From: Vitellaria paradoxa
Lineage: Eukaryota; Streptophyta; Magnoliopsida; Ericales; Sapotaceae
Reading direction: 5' to 3'
Assembly (NCBI GenBank): GCA_019916065.1
Contig: CM034236.1
Location: forward strand, 22,294,941 to 22,358,940
DNA length: 64,000 nt
The first letter of the stretch is position 1; each line of letters starts with the position of its first letter. A program made the translations under genes and the position numbers. The notes beneath the pieces are model-generated. The model was given only the letters and a program-made list of their open reading frames with translations, made no database searches and was not told where the DNA came from. Shown here in pieces: positions 59,080 to 64,000 of the stretch.

Positions 59080-60934
59080 TATGACTCTCTGATGTCGTCA
59101 TCAACTCTTCTGGATTAAGAAGAACACAGTTCTATCAAGCAAAAACCAAACCAAGTGCATTGTTAATCAACCACCTAACCAAAGCTAAGCTATTGTACCA
59201 CATTTTTTCGACACTCATAGACACGCATGGAAGGGAATTTGAATTTAGTGTCACAAGTTGTTGGAGGGAGAAGATCCTGTTGACTATGGTAAAACTCTAA
59301 AGAATTAGGATCAAGATTCCACAGAGTGTTATCGGAAAGTAATGTGCTCTTAGAATTGGGTCCGTCGACCCAACGAATTAGATAGCACTGAACTGGTCAT
59401 TCCTTAGTAAAAACAACTTGATCATTTACAATAGTATTAATTTTATCAGCATATGTGAAAGTAATAGCTATTAGTGTAGGTAAGAAAATAGGCTCAGGGT
59501 AAGAATCAGGCTCAAAATTAAGTTTAGGATTAGATTCAACAAATTTAGGGTTGGTTTCAACTAGAAAAAATATAAGTTTAGGGTTAAGCTCATCTAGAGA
59601 AGAAGAAAAATGATCAATCGGTGGAGTAGTTTGGTCTTTGAAAGAAACTAAGACCTTAACATTAAATGTAGGCCCAAAATTAAATTTGGGAAATATTAAT
59701 GATATAGGCATTTGGACCAACCCATTTAAAAATTAAAAAAAACCAGCACTATGAGGGTGCAATTTGGAACCAGGCCTAGATGGACATTGTTCCAAGCAAA
59801 TTTGGACTATAACACAATTCCAAGCATTAAATTCAATATGTCTTTTATGTGTATCAGCTCGAAGTTTATATGCTGCATTACTAGTTTCAAGTTGTTTGTT
59901 AATCTCAATATGAAAGTCATGAATGGGCAAAAGACCCAACATATTTGGACACATTAGAATGCAAGGACAAAGGGATGAGATCTAAAGGCTTCTAGGATTA
60001 TAACCACTCATGATCTCAAATGGGCTCATGCCTAAAGATCGATTCACAGAATTGTTATAGTTCAACTCGGCTATGGGAAAAACCAAATTCCAATTTCTAA
60101 TATTTTACTGGACCAAGCATCTCCAAAGGTTTCCTAAACTACGGTTGACTACCTCGATTTGACCAGTCTGAGGATGGCAAGTAGTGAAAAAAATTCAATT
60201 TAGTGCAAAGTCTATGCTTACGCCTTGCCACATACAACTATAGGTTGGAAGAGGCATATAGAAGGCCAGTGTTTTGTTTCTTATGTTTAGCTAACTGATA
60301 AGTGAGGCACTGAGTAATGATTCTAGTTATATCTCGTTTCAAACTAGGCTAATAAAGTTGATGCTCAGCCTTCTCTATCAGTTTAGTAAACTCAAAGTGC
60401 TCGATGAGACCACCTGCTTAAGTCTTCCAAGCTATAAAATCATAAACAGATGTCCTAGGGATGCAGAACTTGTTAGCTCTAAAGAGAAAACCATCCTAAA
60501 GGCAAAATCCACTAGAAGGGTTCGACTCACCCTCAAGCAAAGGTACATAAATGTCTCTAAAGTAAGGCATGACACATAATTTTCTTTAAGCCTATCAAAT
60601 CCTATAACTTTGACACTCATGATAGTTAACAAGGAAACATATCTACTTAAAGCATCAACGACAAGGTTCTCAACTCCTTTCCTATGTTTCAAAACAAATG
60701 AATAGGCTTGTAAATACTCACTCCAATGGATGGTGCCTATAATTAAACTTTTTTTGAGAGTTAAGAGAACATGGGGCTTCATGATCAGAGCACGGTACAA
60801 TCTCTTAAGGTTGTAGATAATGGTGCTAATGTCGCGAACCTGTACTATGGTATGCAACTCCTTGTCATAAGTAGAACATTTTCAATTGGACTCACTTAAC
60901 TTCTCACTAAAATAGGCAACAAGGTGGCACTTTT
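59080..60934 (-). pseudogene. Ty3/gypsy pol remnant (RNase H to integrase C-terminus)
   Basis: Read 5' to 3' on the minus strand: the end of RNase H (SEYLQAYSFVLKHRKGVEN, DALSR, MSVKVIGFDRLKENY), the linker to integrase (DFAFRMVFSLE), the integrase core end (CHPQTGQIEVVNRSLGNLW, LNYNNSVNRSLGMSPFEIM), the C-terminal part (NKQLETSNAAYKLRADTHKR) and a chromodomain-like tail (SFKDQ, LIRWVDGP). Stops and frameshifts are frequent, and much of the zinc-finger and catalytic integrase stretch is unreadable. Its 5' side is cut at 60935 by an LTR-family copy, as happened to the gypsy at 18.5-23 kb. Confidence 0.85.
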
Positions 60935-62282
60935 TGTAATGACCCCAAAATTTTATCTTTTTAATAGACTTATCATTTTTAATATATTATTTAAAAAATT
61001 AATTAATTTTTAAAAAATATTATTATAATATATATTATTTTATGTAACAAAAATTTGGCCGAAGCCTTCAGGAACTTTCCTTTGCTTGGCTACCACATAT
61101 TATATATATGATATATATGTTATGTTTGATGATTGGTGTAAAAAAAAGAAATTGATTGAATGTCAACACGTGAAGGCCTTTACCTTGGCCGCTAAGACTT
61201 ATAGATATATATATTTGACATGTAGTTCGGTCTATAGGAAAAATCGAGAAAAGAAAAGAAAGAAGGAAAGGAAAGAAAAGAAAAAGGAGAGAGAAAGAAG
61301 AAGGAGAAAGTAAGGATTTAAGTTCAGGAATAGTAGAACTTTGGTATTTTCAACGTTGTGGTCGTCGTGGTGATGTCGAATCGTAGTAATTTGGCCTAAG
61401 CTGGGAAATACGAAGGTGCAAAATTTTAAACTTTTGGGGTTTCTTCATAGTTTCTTCTTCTTTTCTTTGGATTTGAGGTAGGGATTTAGTGCATTTATTT
61501 ACATATATGATATGTAGAAAATATTGTGATGATTTTTATGTGTATTTTTATTTTTATGTTTATGTTCTACCTAAATTTCTAGATACAAAAAGAATAAAAT
61601 AATTAAGTAAAAGGTATTTAATTAAAGTATTTCGGATATCTTACAAATAGGGAAATGTGTGTAATATGAAATAGTAAATATATGATTTAGAATGCCTAAT
61701 TTAAAATATTTGAGTAATTTATTTTATTAAAGGAAAGTGTTTATTGAAGTGATGATGTGTGTGAATGGTTGATTTTAATGAGTTGTTTTGTTGAGATGAT
61801 AAATAATGAGGACAAAAGGAAACGTGAATGATGTTGTGATTGTGGGGCTGACAGATATTAGAAAAATAGAAGGGGTACAGAAATTACCATTGGGTTAAAA
61901 AACTTAAACCTGGCAGGGGTTGGTATTCATGCTAGTAGGTTAGTAGCCTACAACGATGATTATGATTGGGCTAATCATGGCCATCAAGTCTAGACCCGTG
62001 AATGATGATATTGTTTAGTATCTGCCCATGACTGTGATGATTGTGATGTAATGGTAAAGAGATAAATGCAAGATAATAATTGGATCATTTTTGAGATTTA
62101 TGTTGATGTATGTTTTGATGTTCGGATACGCGATGACTTGCAATTTATGAGTTATTGATATAAAATTATTGCTAATATAATTTTTATGCATATCATATAT
62201 GTTTTTATTATGCATCGTGGGCACAAGTAGATTAGTGTTTGCATCCCTACAGATTCTTTTGCAGTCATGAATCTGAGACTTA
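60935..62282 (+). mobile_element. LTR-family copy, 3' end missing
   Basis: Starts TGTAATGACCCCAAAATTTT, matching the family's left terminus, and shares inverted blocks with 38585-40962 and 26180-29023: GGGGTTGGTATTCATGC, GTAGGTTAGTAGCCTAC, GGGCTAATCATGGCC and GGGCACAAGTAG..TAGTG.TTGCATCCCTACAGATT. The leader is purine-rich (61240-61312). The expected GTGACA right end is absent; a 177-bp tandem repeat takes over at about 62283. The ORF at 61086-61313 is inside this LTR. Confidence 0.75.
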
Positions 62283-62888
62283 AGTGGGCCATTGTAGCAT
62301 TATCTAGGCACGAATGACAAGAAGAAATAAATTGCACAAGATTCAAAGCGTCAGATTTCTCATAATGGCTTTGTGTAGTTTGTAGTTGGAAGTTGAAACT
62401 CATGACTTTCAAAGTTAGAGTTGAAAGTTCAAATTGAGTATAAGATTTTGAAGGCTGTGAGACTTAATGGGTAGCATCATTCAGGCGCCAATGACGTGTA
62501 AAAGAAAGCCATGCAGGATTTGAAGTGCTAGATTGGTTAGAGTGGCCTTGCATAGTTCGTAATTGAACCTTGAAACTTACAACATTTCAAGTTAAAATTG
62601 AAAGCTCAAATCAAGTGTATGACTTTTGGAGGCCATGAGAGTTAATGCATAGAGTAATCTAGGTGCGAGTGACATATAAAAATGAACAGTGGGGGACTCA
62701 GTGCATTGGATTGCTCAGAATGGCCCCACAAGTTTGATAGCTGAAGCATGAACTAATGACTTTTCATGTTAGAGTTGAAAGCTCAAATCAATCGTATAGC
62801 TTCAGGAGGCTACAATACTTGACAAGTAGCATGATCTAGGTGCGAGTGACATGTAGAAATGAATTATGAGAGATTCAGAGTGTCGAAT
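62283..62888. repeat. Tandem array, ~177-bp unit, 3.4 copies
   Basis: AGGYGCGARTGACA-type words at 62306, 62483, 62661 and 62838 (spacings 177, 178, 177). Each unit carries TAGRGTGGCCTTGCATAGTT-like, TTAGAGTTGAAAGCTCAAAT and GGAGGCTATGAGACTTAA-like segments. The last unit is cut by the L1 poly(T) at 62888. It lies where the right part of the LTR copy should be. Confidence 0.88.
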
Positions 62889-64000
62889 TTTTTTTTTTTT
62901 GGGTAAGTAAGCGTAATTTGGATTAATGGGAATTTATGTACAATATCTTGGGGGCATTCCCCCGTATAGCAAGACTTTACAAAAGAAAGAGATAATTACA
63001 TATGGATTCCCCAATTACTAATTAGAGTGGCATTTACATTAGCCATCTTGATAGGAAATTGAAAGAACTTAGCTCTAACTTCATGCTCTATCTCCCGTAC
63101 AATGGTGGCAATAGAAGAGGATTTCCCTTTGAAAATTCTGGCATTTCTTTCTCCCCATAAATGGTAGATCAAACTAGCCCAAGCAATCTTGCAAAGAGTG
63201 TTACCCGTGTGCTTCCCACTAAGTTTTCCCATGATCCATTCAACTTCATTCTTCCAATGTAGGGTAGGTTTGGAGATGAGACATTTGCTCAACACAATGG
63301 TTCTCAAGTTGGCTGCAAAGGGGCATTGAAAATACAAATGATCCATTGACTCAATGCCATTACAACATAGTACGCAAGAGGTATCGACATTCAAACCCCA
63401 TCCAATCATTCTTTCCTTGGTGTTCAACCGTTCCTTGATTGCAAGCCAAAGGATGAAGCTATGCCTAGGAATGTGGTGCGTAAACCATACCAAGTTATGC
63501 CATGTTACCTTGTTCCTCTTTTCCCGAATTGACTTCCAAGTAGCAGCTGCTCCATACTCCCCATTCTTGGAGGCCGTCCACATGAACTTGTCCATTGAAG
63601 TGGAGTTAGGCAAATAATTGGGTGGCTGCTCAAGTATGATTTCCCTCAACTGCCAAGAGCGCGGGTAAGGCCATTTCCATTGCCCCTCTCCAACAATTTT
63701 TGAAGCTTTAGCATCTCTAGGTAATCTGGCATCATAAGCGACTCTAGAACCATATTTGGGAATAAGGGGCCCTAAGGGATGCCAATTTGCATACCAAAGG
63801 GATATAGAGTTCCCACTACCAACCATGTATTTCGATAGACTTTGAGCCTCCTCTATAAGTTTTAGCAATTTTCTCCATGTCCATGAGCAATCGGTTGGTG
63901 GTTTAACCTCCCAAAAACATCTCCCTTTAAGGAGGTTTGAGTAACACCATTCAACCCAAAGGGAAGATTTCTTTGAACAAAGTGCCCATATGTGTCTCAT
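62889..64000 (-). mobile_element. L1-type LINE, 3' part; runs off the right edge
   Basis: The 3' end is marked on the plus strand by a T run (62887-62900) then GGGTAAGTAAGCG, the same 3' signature as the L1 at 41124. Stop codon at 62996; the 3' UTR is about 100 nt. The 5' part lies beyond the window, so length and duplication cannot be judged. Confidence 0.9.
62996..64000 (-). CDS. L1 ORF2 C-terminal part, open to window edge
   Basis: At least 334 residues without a stop. Contains SLWYANWHPLGPLIPKYGSR and the plant L1 zinc-binding domain (zf-RVT): WFTHHIPRHSFILWLAIKER, then CVLCCNGIESMDHLYFQCPF with Cys-x2-Cys and a downstream His and Cys as metal ligands. It ends in a basic-hydrophobic tail with IYHLWGERNARIFKG. 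This is the region after the reverse transcriptase of ORF2. It is the only LINE coding stretch here without lesions, against at least four in the relative at 41340-42545, so this insertion looks much younger. Whether the rest is intact cannot be seen. Confidence 0.9.
   Translation of the reverse strand: MRHIWALCSKKSSLWVEWCYSNLLKGRCFWEVKPPTDCSWTWRKLLKLIEEAQSLSKYMVGSGNSISLWYANWHPLGPLIPKYGSRVAYDARLPRDAKASKIVGEGQWKWPYPRSWQLREIILEQPPNYLPNSTSMDKFMWTASKNGEYGAAATWKSIREKRNKVTWHNLVWFTHHIPRHSFILWLAIKERLNTKERMIGWGLNVDTSCVLCCNGIESMDHLYFQCPFAANLRTIVLSKCLISKPTLHWKNEVEWIMGKLSGKHTGNTLCKIAWASLIYHLWGERNARIFKGKSSSIATIVREIEHEVRAKFFQFPIKMANVNATLISNWGIHM

Noticed and set aside
59751..59957. Plus-strand ORF
   Set aside because: Shadow of the gypsy integrase C-terminal reading frame on the other strand.
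63354..63617. Plus-strand ORF
   Set aside because: Shadow of the L1 zinc-binding domain encoded on the minus strand.

Overview
This is nuclear DNA from a flowering plant, most likely a eudicot. The signs are a spliced R2R3-MYB gene with the standard plant two-intron layout, plant-type RTE and L1 LINEs, Ty3/gypsy remnants, SINE-like and MITE elements, and long AT-rich stretches. The species cannot be named from the sequence. No rRNA, functional tRNA, CRISPR array, operon or organellar block was seen.

Only one complete host gene is visible: a minus-strand subgroup-4 R2R3-MYB repressor (35048-36186, three exons, 276 residues). It has a C-terminal EAR motif and a Cys-rich motif, and its own promoter carries a TATA box, an AC element and a W-box core. 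Its bHLH-interaction signature departs from the consensus at two positions. A second host trace is one intact-looking exon of transportin (karyopherin beta-2) at 2392-2505, minus strand, with both splice sites but no partner exon recognised. A weak two-exon small-protein candidate lies at 9663-10226.

The rest is repeats, many with boundaries that can be read to the base. From left to right: a higher-order satellite (1-1490); a full-length but dead RTE LINE with a perfect 19-bp target-site duplication (5291-8513); a 168-bp tandem array (10534-11373) followed by decayed longer repeats carrying a Tourist-like MITE and a hAT-like element (11374-14345); an AT-rich TIR element (17119-18318); a gypsy reverse transcriptase split by a 3.7-kb solo LTR (18510-22990); a decayed En/Spm-like ORF (23690-24990); a second solo LTR of the same family (26180-29023); CACTA-like subterminal repeats (30134-30669); a foldback element (32975-34025); the MYB gene; a SINE and a third solo LTR (38345-40962); a 5'-truncated L1 with a 15-bp duplication (41124-42568); about 7 kb of AT-rich DNA; an LTR-like block rich in G-boxes (about 49751-50660); a fresh 214-bp tandem duplication (51071-51498); a MITE (56423-56785); and a stack of gypsy pol, LTR, 177-bp tandem repeat and L1 (59080-64000).

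The three complete LTRs carry three different perfect 5-bp duplications (GACTA, TAGAC, CCAAG), so they are independent insertions of one family. I did not find a new biochemical system. The points most worth following are the MYB protein's altered interaction motif with its self-type promoter site, the isolated transportin exon, the nested-insertion history, and the G-box-rich LTR promoter.
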